A stretch of DNA of 64,000 nt from assembly GCA_012656075.1 (NCBI GenBank), contig JAAKBF010000244.1:372001-436000 (forward strand), written 5' to 3'. Position 1 is the first letter of the stretch. Each line of letters opens with the position of its first letter. This DNA is from Phytophthora hibernalis (taxonomy: Eukaryota > Oomycota > Peronosporomycetes > Peronosporales > Peronosporaceae). Below, one piece after another: positions 22,203 through 33,964 of the stretch. The notes under the pieces were generated by a model. The model saw only the letters and a program-made list of their open reading frames with translations. It ran no database searches and was not told the DNA's origin. Made by a program: the position numbers and the translations under genes.

Positions 22203-24005
22203 TCACATTTCGTCTGCTTCAACGGGCTGTACCAACCCAATAGGCAGTTCAACCCTCTGTAGCGGTTCGAGCAAGTCCTCGTCAGCTACGTGAACCATTT
22301 GGAGTCGTCGTTCGCAGCGTCGAATCCGCAGATAGTCGTAAAGCAACCCGCCGAACGACAAGTTCAATGCTGGTTCCCAGGTAGGCTCGTGATGGCCGAC
22401 CCACTTCACCTTGAACTCTCTGACAGCGCGATTGGTGCTCGTTGTTAGCGGTGATTGATCGTTCAGAATAGCCACTACTTCGTATTCACCTGCTACTCCG
22501 TCAGGCTCCCAGCTATTTACCGGTAACAGCTCCTCGTCAAAATCAATCCTCGTATCCTCGGTCACCTCAGTTGTCAGCCGACTCCTCGGTCGGTCGCCAT
22601 ATTCGTTCACCGCCTTGAGCCGTGAGACATGCACCACTGGGTAGAACCGATAACCACTTCGATCCGGCAGCTCTAGCTCATACGCGAACTCTTCAACCTT
22701 CTTCTTGATCCGGAATGGCCCGTGCCATCGGTGTGCTAGCTTTTTGGTCAATCCTGGTTTCACGCGTTCCATGTAGAGTCACACCCTGCTCCCAGGCTTG
22801 AATAGAGACCTCGGTGCTTCTTCAGTAGCTTCGGTAGATGCCTCAGTCTCTTCCTGCCCGGTGTCCGAGGTTTCGTTGCCGTCGGTTTTCGTCGTTGCCC
22901 CTGCCTTTCAGCATCCACTGGTACCTCTGACCCGTCGCGATTCGGTGCTACTATGTTCTCGCTGTCATTCGCTGGAATCCTCGATACTGCTGCTGCTTCA
23001 CGTCGGTTAAGCGACTCATTGTGCTCGCGGGCTCTCCGAGCCTTCTCGATCTTCTGGTACCCCATCGCCATTTTCCATGCAATTTCTTGTTGTCGGCTCA
23101 CTTCTCGGCGCCACGCTAGCGCATCGTTTTGCCCTCGAGATCCTCGTTTTATCGACGACGACATTGCTCGCAGCGTGGACCGAGCATCCCACCCATGAAC
23201 GAGGTAGAACGGAGTATCCTTCCGAGTGCTGTCTTGAGAGTTGTTGATAGCGAAGACAAGGCGTTCAGCGATCTCGTCCCAGTCTTGTTGCAGCAGGTCT
23301 TCCGTATACACTCGCACTGACTGGATGATGGTCTTGACTGATCGTTCTTGCTGCCCATTTGCTTGCGGACGATAACTCAACGTGGCCCTCGACCGAGATT
23401 GCATCATCTCAGCAAATGCTTGAAAACCTCGCTCATGAACCGAGGGTCTCGGTCATGACGGATCATCGTTGGCCCTCCGAACCTTCGGTAGACACACTCT
23501 TCGAACGCCTGAGCAACTTTTAATGCGGTAGTATCGGACATTGCTTTCCCATAACGAATCCTGTGAACGAGCATTGAAACAGTAGCAGCCCGGTATTTCC
23601 TCGCCGAGACTTCGGCAATGGTATGACGAAATCCATCGACACCAACTGGAATGGTATCTCGACTAGTACATCCCTGGAGAGTATCCTCTGAGCTGCGATC
23701 GATCTTTTGCTCGAGCTGCAGTCTGGGAAGGACCGCACATGCCGCTCAACGTCTGCGTACAGTCCGATCCAATAATAATCCATTTTCGCACGGTGGTATG
23801 TTCGACCGATGCCTTGGTGTCCACCTTCTAACGAGTCGTGGCAGCTCTGTAATACTTCCTGAATCATCGTTGTGGGCACCACCAGTCGCATCTTGGTCTC
23901 CACTTGGTTTTCGTTATTCCACCGACGGTTCGCTCCGATAATATACAGCGAACCGTCCTCGCTTAGCTCAAACTTGTCGGCCATTTTCCGTGCATCTCTC
24001 GCCGC
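22203..24005 (-). pseudogene. G2 integrase with C-terminal chromodomain
   Basis: Three abutting ORFs of one integrase. 23984-23520 has the zinc-binding domain (CHDSLEGGHQGIGRTYHRAK; DVERHVRSFPDCSSSKRS) and the first core Asp (MDFVIPLPKS). The usual first Cys of the C-x-x-C pair is Phe. The second Asp (HDRDPRFMSEVF, near 23450) is in a shifted frame. 23407-22760 carries RPQANGQQERSVKTIIQSV with the catalytic Glu. 22772-22203 has HRWHGPFRIKKKVEEFAYEL, VVHVSRLKAV and a chromodomain EYEVVAILND…REFKVKWVGHHEPTWEP. Two frameshifts inactivate this copy. Integrase inserts the cDNA; the chromodomain may guide targeting. Confidence 0.88.
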
Positions 24006-24393
24006 ACTGTAACTCAGGCTAGCTTCATCGCCTCGGAGAATGGCCTTGAGGTTTGCCCACCTCAGCTCTCGTCCTGGGCAGCGGAAATCCTCCGTCTTCG
24101 CTCTTCTTGAATGGTTACCGGGTCGACGTCGTTTGCTTTTGGTGCTCTGAGCTTGCCTCGGTCATTGGTAGGTCGGTTTCCGCTTCGTTCTGAGTCTCTG
24201 AGGCTACCTCATCTGCTTCGTCTCGTCGTGTTACGTCATCCTGACCCATCACCTAGTGCTCGCTCGCAAATCGGACACGCTTCTTCTGTGCTCTCGATTG
24301 TCAACGGGTCGTGACGGTTATGTGATCCGGCACATCCTCACAAAATCGAAAAAGATTTGTTACAGGATACTTTGCGGGCCACACGAGTCCGGG

Positions 24394-24987
24394 TTAGGTT
24401 GACCGACCCTCTCTCGTCGGTGGTCGCTTCACCGAGTGTAGGTTTGGCGACCTCAGGCGAAGGCTCGTAGATGACTTGTCGATTCGGTTGAGCTCGATTA
24501 ACTCCGTTTTCCTGGTTTCGGCCGAGGCCACGCTGGCCTGTTTGCTGTTGAGAGCCTCTGTAGCTAGCGAGTCTGCAGCTGCATTGAACTCTCGGGTCAT
24601 GTGGAGATATTTCACCGACCGAAGATTGGCTGTGAGTTCTCGATGGTGGTTGAGTTGGGCCATCAGAGTTTCCTTCCGACAGGCCATCATCCCTAGGGAC
24701 TGCTGGATTGCGAGTCTCGAGTCTCCCACCACAATTAAATCCTCGGTGCCGTGCTCCAGCGCGGTCAAGACACCATTGTTCATACCGGCGTACTCAGCGA
24801 GGTTTACTGTGGTGGTCTCGAGATAAGCACTCGCAGCCGTCACTACCGTCCATTCCGGTAATTTCCATAATATCCATGAGCAACTACCATACCCGCCATT
24901 CTTCTCCGTCTTGGCTGAGCCATCAAAGGACGTCACCAAGCCATTGTAAGTCCTCTGTAGGCATGCATATAGCAAATGTGGATCCAT
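24394..24987 (-). CDS. G2 RNase H domain
   Basis: A 197-residue open frame: VTSFDGSAKTEKNGGYGSCS (Asp), VNLAEYAGMNNGVLTALEHG (Glu), IVVGDSRLAIQQSLGMMACR (Asp) and MTREFNAAADSLATEAL (final Asp). All four expected acidic positions of the RVT_3-type RNase H are present. It is the polyprotein segment between RT and integrase. A related fragment lies on the plus strand at 31650-31950. Confidence 0.85.
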   Translation of the reverse strand: MDPHLLYACLQRTYNGLVTSFDGSAKTEKNGGYGSCSWILWKLPEWTVVTAASAYLETTTVNLAEYAGMNNGVLTALEHGTEDLIVVGDSRLAIQQSLGMMACRKETLMAQLNHHRELTANLRSVKYLHMTREFNAAADSLATEALNSKQASVASAETRKTELIELNRIDKSSTSLRLRSPNLHSVKRPPTREGRST

Positions 24988-26775
24988 TCGACCCTCTTGA
25001 CGGCGGTGTCACCGTGGCTAACGAGTCTTCGAGTTCAACAAAGCTGGTAAGCCCAGCTTGTAGTAGCTGAGCAAAAGCACAATCGCGTTCTTTGACTCGG
25101 TAGACCTTCAGGTGCCACGGGGACAACATGACTGCGAAGTGGGTCGTACGACCGAACAATGTCTTCGACTTATGCACCCACTCCAGTGTCGAGAACCGCG
25201 TGTAGACATGGATAGTCCGTCCGACCAGCTGGGTGTAACACACTTTCAACAGTAACAGCAAGGCCAACACCTCCTTCTCGGCCGGGTGGTAATTCATGTA
25301 GGCGTCTTTCAGTACGCGGCCGCAGAACCGCACAGGGTGTAACTTGTCGTCATGATACTGCATCAGAGTGGAACTCAGATCCCAGTTATTAGCAAATAGC
25401 GTCACATGCACCTCTTTGGCTCGGTCAAATTGTCGTAGTATCGGCGCGTCTGCAACCTTTCTGTTGTAGCACCGCGAAGCTTCGGTGAGCCGCGGATGAG
25501 TTCCCCGCCGGTGTAAAATCCTCATTCTTGAGTTGGTACAAGGCGGCCCCGTAGACTGCAAAGTCTTGGATGAATCTGATGTAATAGTTCAACGCACCGA
25601 GGAATGACTGCATTCCTTTCTTCGATGACGGGAACGGCAGCTCCGTTACTATCTTCAACTTCTTTGGATCGGCCCGAATGCCGTCGACCGACACTTCATG
25701 CGACAGAAAATCCACTCGGTTTTATACGAAAATGCTCTTCGTGAAACTCACACTGATCCGACACTCAGCGAACCGTTGAAGCAGTCGGTCCAGGGTGGCT
25801 AGACAAGAGTCAAAGACTCGGAGCCGAAACAAATATCGTCAACGAACGACCGCCGATCGAACACTGGCACCAACGAGGATTCATCTGCTTCCCTGAGAAG
25901 AACATATCCGCTACAGGGCTATTCACCAGTTGGGTCACAGCGTCGAGCGTCACCGAGGACTCGCGGTCAACCTCGAACTTGGTCGGAAAAGCTGTCGAAA
26001 CCTCGGACAGTCGTGCAAAACCGTCGGTCACCCCTGTTCTTGCGGCTTCAGCGGCCGCTTCAGCCGACCGCATCAACTCAGAGAACTGGTTCTAACCACC
26101 CCTGGGCTGAACGAACCCCCATAGAGCGTTATCAATCATTCTTGGTAAATCATCGGTGCGCTCTTCAGGCCAAACGGCATACGCAGCCACTCAAAGTGGC
26201 CGAGTGCACAAACGAAGCCGAGATTTTCCGAGCTCTCGTCGTCATCATTATCGCCCAGAATCCGCTAGCAGCGTCTAAAGAGCAGAACCACAAGTTGGCT
26301 TCCAGGTCAGTTAACAAATCGTCGACCAGCAGCATGGCATACTCCATGATCGCGGTGATTGCGTTCACCATCTTGTAGTCGATGCACAGGCGAATATCAA
26401 TGCCGTTCTTCTTCAACACGATCACAATCGGGGATGTCCAAGGGCTGTCCGAGAACGCTACCAACCGAGCTTTCAACATAACTCGTATAGCTTCTTCAGG
26501 TGCTTCAGCGGTGTACGCCGAGCCCTCTGTTTAATCGGAGGGTGCCCCTGTACATCGATATCGCATACCACGCCATAGGCTGGCGGTGGCAGAGCATTTC
26601 CGCTCGAAATCATGATCTGCTCATGCTTCTTTAACACGTCGAGCAATGTTCGTTGTTGCTCGGACGTGGCCTTCGGGTTCACTACGTTGGGTCCTGTATA
26701 ATCCAAAACCGTCTCCGAAGCTTCGATCAGGTTAGGCAGGAATGCCAACTCATGAGCGTAGTCGGTCAACTCCAT
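24923..26775 (-). pseudogene. G2 reverse transcriptase, frameshifted
   Basis: RT in several frames. 26775-26473 gives the leader ending GHPPIKQRARRTPLKHLKKL. 26479-26165 gives SPWTSPIVIVLKKNGIDIRL, CIDYKMVNA and WFCSLDAASGFWAI. The catalytic box reads F-V-D-D (RRSFVDDICFGSESL, about 25850-25805). 25715-25425 gives DFLSHEVSVDGIRADPKKLK and FLGALNYYIRFIQDFAVYG. 25561-24923 gives APILRQFDRAKEVHVTLFAN and the connection domain. Phe in the YxDD box is tolerated in some elements. Frame breaks near 25800-26150 prevent a single product. Confidence 0.85.
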
Positions 26776-27395
26776 TTCATTTGCATTTCATTTGCCACGT
26801 GCTCGGCCACGCCACCGGGAGCATCGTCAATGTCGACAGCGGTACCAGCGGAAACACCAGCCATAAGAGCTACGAACACAGACTCCAGACGTGCTTCCGA
26901 GTCTTCGGTGACCACGGATTCCGGTGCCTCACCGGTAATTACATCGCCGTCACCCCTGTCCGAGGATTCGGACGTGGTTGAACCCTCACCTTCCTCGGCT
27001 TCAATGTCCGTAGCCACCATGTCCGAGGTTGCCATAGTAACGGTTACTGTCGGTTGGTCGCACTCACTCGGCTGTGTGTGACACTCCTCAACACTGTATG
27101 GACGGACCCCCGATGTCCATCTTGGTGCGTTATCGGTCGGGAAAGAATCTTCCGAGGCGTCGGATATTCCCGCCGCTCGACTCCTGGTGGTTGACTGGCT
27201 AGCCATCTCTCGTACAGCTTGCTTTCACGCATCAGCAACGTGTCATCCCGAGACTCGGCGTACGCCAGCACTTGCCATTCGTCGTACTTCGCCGACCGTA
27301 GCCGGGTGTAGCCACACCCTTGCGGGAGATCGCCACGCGGTACCCATAATACCACCGATTTGTGGTTTGTACAGTGAGCAACCCTCGGTGACACA

Positions 27396-27981
27396 TTAGT
27401 CAGCCGGATAATCGCTGGTTGTCCTCACTGAAACCTCGTCACCGTCGGCACGAGATTCCCAATCCGGCGAATCCACACCTCGTGGGTGTTCAGAGATGGG
27501 CGTCGTCGAGGTAGTTTGAACTCGTGCCACTCCCGTCCGGCGACTGACAGAATCTCGGTCGGGCCACCGACCACATGTAACCATATACCGGAGCGTCATC
27601 CGTGATCTGGGACTTCACCAAGGGAACCATTACTTCATCCGGTAACCGGGCCGTACCATGGAACAAATCTGACCGCACTCCAGCGGGGATCATGAAGTCC
27701 GTGTCGAGGACTACATCGACTCCGGCGCTATGATCCATAATCCACAACTCGAATTCATATACTCGCTCCCACCCGAGGGTGATCTTAACGAGTGCTCGGC
27801 GGCGTGTCTCCATCACTCCTGGGTTGATTCCTCTCACTTCCAGACTACGACTGTGGTCTGATACTTCCAGCACGCGTAGTTTCTTTGCATAGGAAGCCGA
27901 TATCACGCTCACGTTCGCTCCAGTATCGAGCAGAATCCTCGGTCGCGCGTCATCCACTGCCCTGTTTACCATGGCACGCAA
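27396..27981 (-). pseudogene. G2 aspartic protease
   Basis: The ORF at 27981-27490 has an intact active-site motif RILLDTGANVSVISASYAK and the C-terminal motif DVVLDTDFMIPAGVRSDLF (usually V-L-G-x-D-F-M). The tail continues in other frames to 27396 and the linker to RT at about 27394-26766. As part of Gag-Pol it would process the polyprotein. The D-T-G triplet is intact here, unlike G1. Confidence 0.75.
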
Positions 27982-28011
27982 TCGCTTCCTCTTATCGTAG
28001 CGTTGGGACGA

Positions 28012-30651
28012 TCACCACCCCATCCTCTCACCAGACAACAACTTGATTGCCTGACCGAGACTTCGGGGCTCACGCTCGGTTACAGCCATTCTCGCGATTG
28101 AAGCCTCGGTAACCGTACCAGTAGCTTCCTCCTCGCATTTCACATTCACTTCACTTTCACCGAGGCTTGCGCCTCTCTCTTCTCCTTTTTCCGTCGATTT
28201 CACTTAATCCATATTCAATTCATCGGGCCGTTTGCACGAACCAGTGAACGCAAACAAATAGTCGGCGTCCAGTGCAGGTTCGGCTAACTGTGGCAGTCCG
28301 ATTGAGACCAACCCAGTTTCAGTTGGCGGGCTGCCTAGTTTAAATGACTCCCATAGACCAATTCTTAAAGTTCTGGTGAGAGGTCTTTCTTCTCCACCTT
28401 CGCCTTCAGAAGAGACGCTAGCTCGTTGAATGCTTCGCATCTTCCCGCATCGTGGACTTGCTTGCACATCTTGCACCTCTTGAAACAATAATGTGCAGTG
28501 TGTGAGTCCACCACAGGCGGCACACGGGCCATATTGTCGGCGACCATAGGCCTCGGTTGTCTCGGTCGTGTGGGTATTGGTTATTCCCAACCCTCGGCCG
28601 ACGGTTGTCGGCTCGAGCAAAAGTTCCCTCGGCGGCATGACGACGCTCCGAATCATTCGCGGCAGCCACATGACCGTGGTCTTCATCCGACGCATACTCG
28701 TCGTCCGAGTACCTATCCGAGCTTCGGTCGCCATTGCTAAGGTAGTACTCCGGGTCGTTACCCTCGGTATCATCATAACCCCCACTCGATGTTCCCCTCG
28801 CGGATCGAACGAGCCATCCACCTTCAACGCAGCGACCATGTCCGTGAGTGCCTCAGCGAGAGTAATCCTCGGTCGGTATTGGCGATCGTCTCGACGTCGG
28901 TTGTCATCCCGATACCGATCTTCTCGACGACGACCATCATCTCGGTCACGCCGGTAGGGGTTCCGCGAATCCTCGGCGCGCCCATCGTCACGGCGACGAC
29001 TATCATCTTGGCCTTTGGGGCGTCGTACCGAGGACTCGCGTCCTTTTTTCGCTCGCGACGTCGGAGGATATCATTTATCATGTCTTCCAGATCGTGAATA
29101 TTTTTGACCCGCACGTGACACAAACGCTCTTCTAAGGCTCGGTCTTCGCACGTATCGAGAAAGTGTTCAACATGATCCTTGGCCTCACGACCGTCGTGCT
29201 CGAATTGTACCCCGGCGTTCCTGGCGTAGCCATTTAGCCGGTTCAGATAGTCGCAAACATGCTCCTTCTCTTCACGCCTCGCCGAGTAGTACCGTGCTTT
29301 CGCCGATTGATTAAATCGGGAACAGTAGTACTTGACAAACGTATCACTCAACAGTTTCCACGTTCGTCTCGTCTTCCGCGGGAGTTGTCGGTACCAATGC
29401 AGGGCGAAATCTTGGAGGCTCAGCTCGAACGCCATGCACCATTGATTCAGTGGCGTATGTGTTCCCTTCATCTCGAAGATGAAGGCTCGGAGCCATTGCA
29501 TCGACTTCTCGCTCTTATCTCGGAGGCCGAGATAGGGCTTGATGTTACCCAACGGGAGGTGTGTGGCGATTTCAAGCCTCGGTGCGGAACTCTCGTTCTC
29601 CACCGAGCTGATCTCACGGATTTGGCGTGCGCATTCTTCATTCACGTCACCCCTTGGTCTTCCACGTCGACCGAGTCGTCGTCCGAGGAGTCGTCGTGCG
29701 TATCGAAGCGTCGGTTCGTTGTCCGACCTATACTTCGGCCCGCAGTCGGAGCGGTCCGTGTACTTTTGGAGCCCTTTGCCAGCCGCTCGGTACGGTCCGC
29801 TGACCGAGGCGTTACCATGTGCGAATCTTAAAAGTACGCCGAAGCGGTCCCCTTCGCCGAGAATACTTCTCTGGCTGACGCCCAGGAGTTATCGGTAGCG
29901 GGGTTTCAATGGATCCAGCTCCTAGGTCGTACGTGGGAGGCTCGACCGACGGTTGGAGCCCGGATCAGGCACACCGAAAACCGTCCGGAGCTTCTGCTTC
30001 CACTTACACAACGAAAGCGCGGCTTCCTTGATCGTCCAGCCTTGAAGGTCTGCCTCGGTGGGTAGGGCTTGAGGCTCGCAGCCCATAGACGGAACAGTTG
30101 TACTGTGTCCTCGGCCACCTGCTGGCAGCTCCACGATTTCAATGGGACGACCCATTCTGCCCCGAGCTCCATCCACACAGCTTGTCGAATTGATTTTGGC
30201 GCAAAGGCCCGCATCCACTTGCTCATCATCACCTCCATGCATCTTTCCCAAACCTTGTTGGCAGTCGGAGTGTCCCCATTAACGGGAGGCCGACTGACGG
30301 TCGACCGAGTACTCGCATCCTCGGTCATCGTCAGCGATCGGAGATCGCCAAGTCCAACTCCTATCGGTGAGGTTGCGCGAGCGACCTCACCCCTCCGCTA
30401 CGTCCTACTGAGACGATAGCGGCTTCCGAAACCTCGGACATCGCTGTCGCTTCTTCCAGGTATTCGTCTTCATCATCTTATTTGGCTTCAGAGTAGTCCA
30501 TCCGCTCATCGAAGCTGTCCGAACGCTCGTTAATCGACTCCAAAATACTTGGGGTCGCGAGTGTTGGACCGGGCCTCACCGAACCCTCGGTGCGCCCTCG
30601 GCTAGACTTCATCGGCGTTTCTGGTACCGCTGACTTCGCTCCAATCGCCAT
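28012..30651 (-). pseudogene. G2 gag with zinc knuckle, broken
   Basis: The probable start is ATG at 30651 (MAIGAKSAVPETPMKSSRGR), about 115 bp inside the 5' LTR, but the frame closes quickly. 30328-29906 continues a leader. 29645-28824 is the capsid core: FIFEMKGTHTPLNQWCMAFE, ALHWYRQLPRKTRRTWKLLS and HVCDYLNRLNGYARNAGVQF. 28839-28204 and 28547-28365 (different frames) cover an Arg/Asp tail and a Cys/His knuckle (CAACGGLTH; CFKRCKMCKQVHDAGRCE). Together they form one Gag of roughly 800 residues split by at least three frame changes. Confidence 0.75.
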
Positions 30652-30740
30652 CTTCTCTCTTCTTCTTCTCTTGTCTTCTCGAATGCTCGTTAGGGTAAGA
30701 ACCTATATACAACCAAGACACACAGAAAGTCACTCCCAAT

Positions 30741-30757
30741 CCTGGGTCGCGGCACCA
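30741..30757 (-). other. G2 primer binding site
   Basis: Plus-strand CCTGGGTCGCGGCACCA looks like the 3' end of a tRNA including CCA. On the element strand TGGTGCCGCGACCCAGG begins seven bases after the LTR end CCTACA. Position and the TGG start fit a tRNA primer site. The tRNA is not identified. Confidence 0.6.
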
Positions 30758-30764
30758 GTTGTCG

Positions 30765-31639
30765 TGTAGGATCACGCAGAAATTCTCACTACCAAACGGT
30801 ATGAGTCCCACCAACAACACTCGCTTCCCTTGTCAGGTCAACGAGCGTTGGATCAAACCTGAAGACCAGGAATGATCCCTTACGCCGGGTTGGATGTGAA
30901 CCCTCTGTACACCTAGGTTGTATTAGGCCAATCCAATAACCTGCACCACCAGCCACGAGCGAGGGCTAGTATGCAATATTACGCTTTCGCGCAAACCCCG
31001 CAGTCCCTCAGAAGGAAGCGTACCGGCTGTCAAGTCTAATACAGGTTTGCCAGGTAAAACCTCGGCGGGTAGTAAAATATGTATGGAACACTCGGTTCCA
31101 CTATAAGATATGGCGAACGACGCTTCTCGTCGCTCCCAACACTCGGTCACTCTAATCTTGGACTGACCAGCAACAAACCCTCGATTCAATGTACCTTGGG
31201 CTCGCTGACTAGCATCCCACAAGCCGAGCGTATACGGACCCTAATATAAGCTAGCTAGACTTACCGAAGACGGACTTAACCCTTGGTGACTTGGGGGAAG
31301 ACTGTTGATTTATTTCTGTTGATATATGGCTCTGAGAGCCTCTGTAGTCAATCCTATAGCTAGTCCTATATCTAAATACAAATATCCAGTGTGAGCAGAT
31401 CCCCGTATGTGATCCTGTACCCGGCTCTATAAGACCGAGGGTACGAAACGGACATGGGTACAAACGAGGGTTTAAACTCTCAGCCGGGAATTTATTATAC
31501 CCGACCGAGACCTCGGTCACTAAACTATCGTGGTCACTGTGGCGCGGGGAATGTAATCCGCCAATCAGGGCACGCCGGTCACTTTCTTTCAGCAAGGGCA
31601 ACCTTGCCGACTGGCGACCGAGCGCCCCAAAACCCAACA
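30765..31639 (-). repeat. G2 5' LTR
   Basis: 875 bp, the partner of 17395-18265. The outer end reads AAAACCCAACA and is followed by TCACAACGG and then, within a few bases, by plus-strand RNase H coding sequence of another element. There is no target duplication with the left end. Confidence 0.9.
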
Positions 31640-32240
31640 TCACAACGGTCAATATCGTGGAGTACTCCAGAATGAATACGGCGTCCTCGCGGCCCTTGAC
31701 CGGGGCATCACTGACCTTATTATAGTCGGTGATTCCAGGCTCCCAATTCAGCAATCCATGGGGGTGATCGCATGCAGGAAGGAGACGTTGCAAATTCAGT
31801 TGGCGCGCCATAAGGAACTCATCGATCACCTCAACTCAGTACGCTACCTCCATGTAGCCCGATGCTACAACTCAGCGGCGGATACGTTAGCCACGGAAGC
31901 TCTTCGAAGCGAAAGCTGGGCGTGTCATTCTTAGCGGTGACCGCAAAGCTGAGCTAAATGCGTTGACCCGGATACAGGAAAAGCTGTGTCGGGGAAAGCT
32001 CGACGAAGGAAGCAGAAGAAGTCCCTCCTAAAGTCTTAGCGATTACTCGAAGTCAAACTCAACCAGTTCGCCGAGTTCGATTCACCGAAGACGAAGGACA
32101 AGGCCCAGCGAGCGAACCAACACCCGACGTGCCAGTAGAGGCCGATTCGCCGGGTTTACCCGACAATGATAGCCCAGTCGACGAGTTCGAAATGGAATAC
32201 CACCCTCCGGATGCTCAGCTAGTAGTAGAGCAGGGCAAAG
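31640..32240 (+). pseudogene. RNase H fragment of a plus-strand Gypsy element
   Basis: Starts in mid-domain against the G2 5' LTR. It reads GITDLIIVGDSRLPIQQSMG, LARHKELIDHLNSVRYLHVA and YNSAADTLATEAL, clearly related to G2 RNase H (GDSRLAIQQSLG; NAAADSLATEAL). It is followed by a Pro/Glu-rich linker (RRVRFTEDEGQGPASEPTPD) leading towards integrase. Only the C-terminal half of RNase H is present. It belongs to the element whose integrase is at 32816-33964. Confidence 0.75.
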
Positions 32241-32716
32241 CTTGCTCAGAACGTCAGGAACTGCCAAGAGCTGAAGACGTCAACCCTCTAGTGGTCCAAC
32301 CAGAGCGACGAGGCCGGATATCAACGGCGCAAGACGAAGAATGTCGATGGTCTGATCTGAAGAATTTTCGTAATATTGCATACTAGCCCTCGCTCGTGGC
32401 TAGTGGTGCAGGTTATTGGGTTGGCCTAATACAACCTAGGTGTACAGAGGCTTCACATCCAACCCGGCGTAAGGGATCGTTTCTGGTCTTAAGGTTTGAT
32501 CCAACGCTCGTTGACCTGACAAGAGGAAGTGAGGGTTGTTGGTGGGACTCGTATCATTTGGTTAATTTCTGCGTGATCCTACACGATACTTGCTCAGAAC
32601 GTCAGGAACTGCCAAGTGCTGAAGACGTCAACCATCTAGTGGTCCAAGCAGAGCGATGAGGCCGGATATCAACGGCGCAAGACGAAGACTGTCGATGGTC
32701 TGATCTGAAGAATTTT
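32241..32716. repeat. ~128-bp direct repeat flanking an LTR fragment
   Basis: CTTGCTCAGAACGTCAGGAA starts a ~128-bp unit at 32241-32368 that recurs at 32589-32716 with a few substitutions (both end near GGTCTGATCTGAAGAATTTT). Between them lies a 215-bp inverted piece of G2-type LTR. The unit is the RNase H-integrase linker of this Gypsy element and its second copy leads into integrase. Confidence 0.85.
32369..32583 (+). repeat. Inverted fragment of G2-type LTR
   Basis: The reverse complement of 17395-17609. It runs from CGTAATATTGC to CCTACA and then CGATACTTGCTCAG, the same junction as the left flank of G2 (reading outwards). It is therefore a copy of the outer edge of the G2 left LTR plus its flank, not an independent intact LTR. 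Confidence 0.85.
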
Positions 32717-32815
32717 TGCGAGGTGAATTCGATGAGCTCACTTCGGTGAAGAGCCGGCGACGCCGGCAAAGTAGCCGATAATTTTGTACTGAGTGAGGAC
32801 GGCCTACTGTATTAC

Positions 32816-33964
32816 ATGAGCCGTCGCAGAGAGCGAGGAAGACCCGACGAGCACGACACGAAGCTAAGAATGGTAGTACCGACTACACTCATCGACGAGA
32901 TCTTGGCAAATTGCCATAACTCCATCGAAGGAGGACATCAAGGCATCGTTAGGACTTATCACCGGGTGAAAGCCGACTACTATTGGACTGGTCTGTATGC
33001 CGACGTGGTCAAGCATGTGCAAGCCTATGAAGATTGCAACCCCAGTAAGAGCAAGCCTTAACTTCGCGGATATTCGCCGGGTAACGTCGTTTCCGATCAA
33101 CCTTTCCAGATTGTGTCGATGGACTTCATTATACCATTGCCGAAGACTCAGCGAGGAAACACGGCTCTCCTTCTATTCCAAGATTACTTCACCGGGTTTG
33201 TCATCGCTAAGGCGATGAGCGATACTGGGGCACTCGAAGTGGCTAAAGCATTCGAAGAGTGCATATTCCGTCGATTCGGCGCACCATCGCTCATCCAACA
33301 CGATCGAGACCCAAGATTTATGAGCGAAGTCTTTCAGACTTTCTCGGAAATGATGCAGTCGAGGTCTCGAGCTACGCTGAGCTACCGACCACAAGCGAAC
33401 GGACAGCAAGAACGCAGTGTGAAGACAATGATACAAACGGTGCGTGTCTACGTGGAAGACCCTCTTCAAGCTGACTGGGACGACATCGCTGAGAAACTGG
33501 TCTACGCAAACAACAATTCGAGGGATTCGACTCGGCGAGAAACGCCATCCTACTTAGTGCACGACTGGGACGCTCAGTCAACACTTAAATCGATGACATC
33601 CTCCATTCGCCGAGTCTCGAAAGACTCAGCGAAACAAACCACCTCTGCGAAAGCCACAAAATGGCGTCGAGAGTCTAACCGACAACGGGAAATAGCACTC
33701 AAGCTAGCCTATGAGTACCAGCTGAAAGAAAAGGCCCGGAGAGCAAAGGAACACAACGACTCGCTGAGTCGGAGCGAGCAGAAAGTCATACCGAAAGACT
33801 CGACGAGCGAGGAGACAGCTGAAGCAAATAATAGCGACGGAATCGCCGAGTCAAAACAGTCTCTGTTCAAGATTGGAGACCAAGTCTGGCTGTTCATGGA
33901 GCGAGTCAAACCAGGTCTGAAGAAGAAGCTAGCCCATCGGTGGCACGGTCCGTTCCGGATCTAG
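32816..33964 (+). CDS. Right-arm Gypsy integrase (catalytic triad intact)
   Basis: Two ORFs (32816-33061 and 33113-33964) cover the zinc-binding domain (NCHNSIEGGHQGIVRTYHRV; VVKHVQAYEDCNPSK, first Cys of the pair replaced by Tyr) and the full core: MDFIIPLPKT (Asp), QHDRDPRFMSEVFQTFSEMM (Asp) and LSYRPQANGQQERSVKTMIQ (Glu). The C-terminal region reaches LAHRWHGPFRI and then a stop, exactly where the chromodomain segment has been inverted away. A frame change near 33060 separates the two parts. The core could fold but lacks its chromodomain. Confidence 0.85.

Larger units (their letters stand above)
17395..31639 (-). mobile_element. Near full-length Ty3/Gypsy chromodomain element G2 (14.2 kb)
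   Basis: Flanked by two same-orientation LTRs (17395-18265 and 30765-31639). On the minus strand the order is 5' LTR, tRNA primer site, gag with zinc knuckle, protease, RT, RNase H, integrase, chromodomain, then about 3.9 kb holding a gene on the plus strand, a polypurine-tract-like site and the 3' LTR. All catalytic regions are recognisable but interrupted by frameshifts. No 5-bp target duplication is visible: TATCG at 17390-17394 against TCACA at 31640-31644. One or both ends have therefore probably recombined since insertion. The element sits between the two inverted arms. Confidence 0.88.

Noticed and set aside
17390..31644. Target site duplication of G2
   Set aside because: TATCG on the left and TCACA on the right do not match. 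CGATA does occur ~13 bp away on the right side, but not at the LTR edge.
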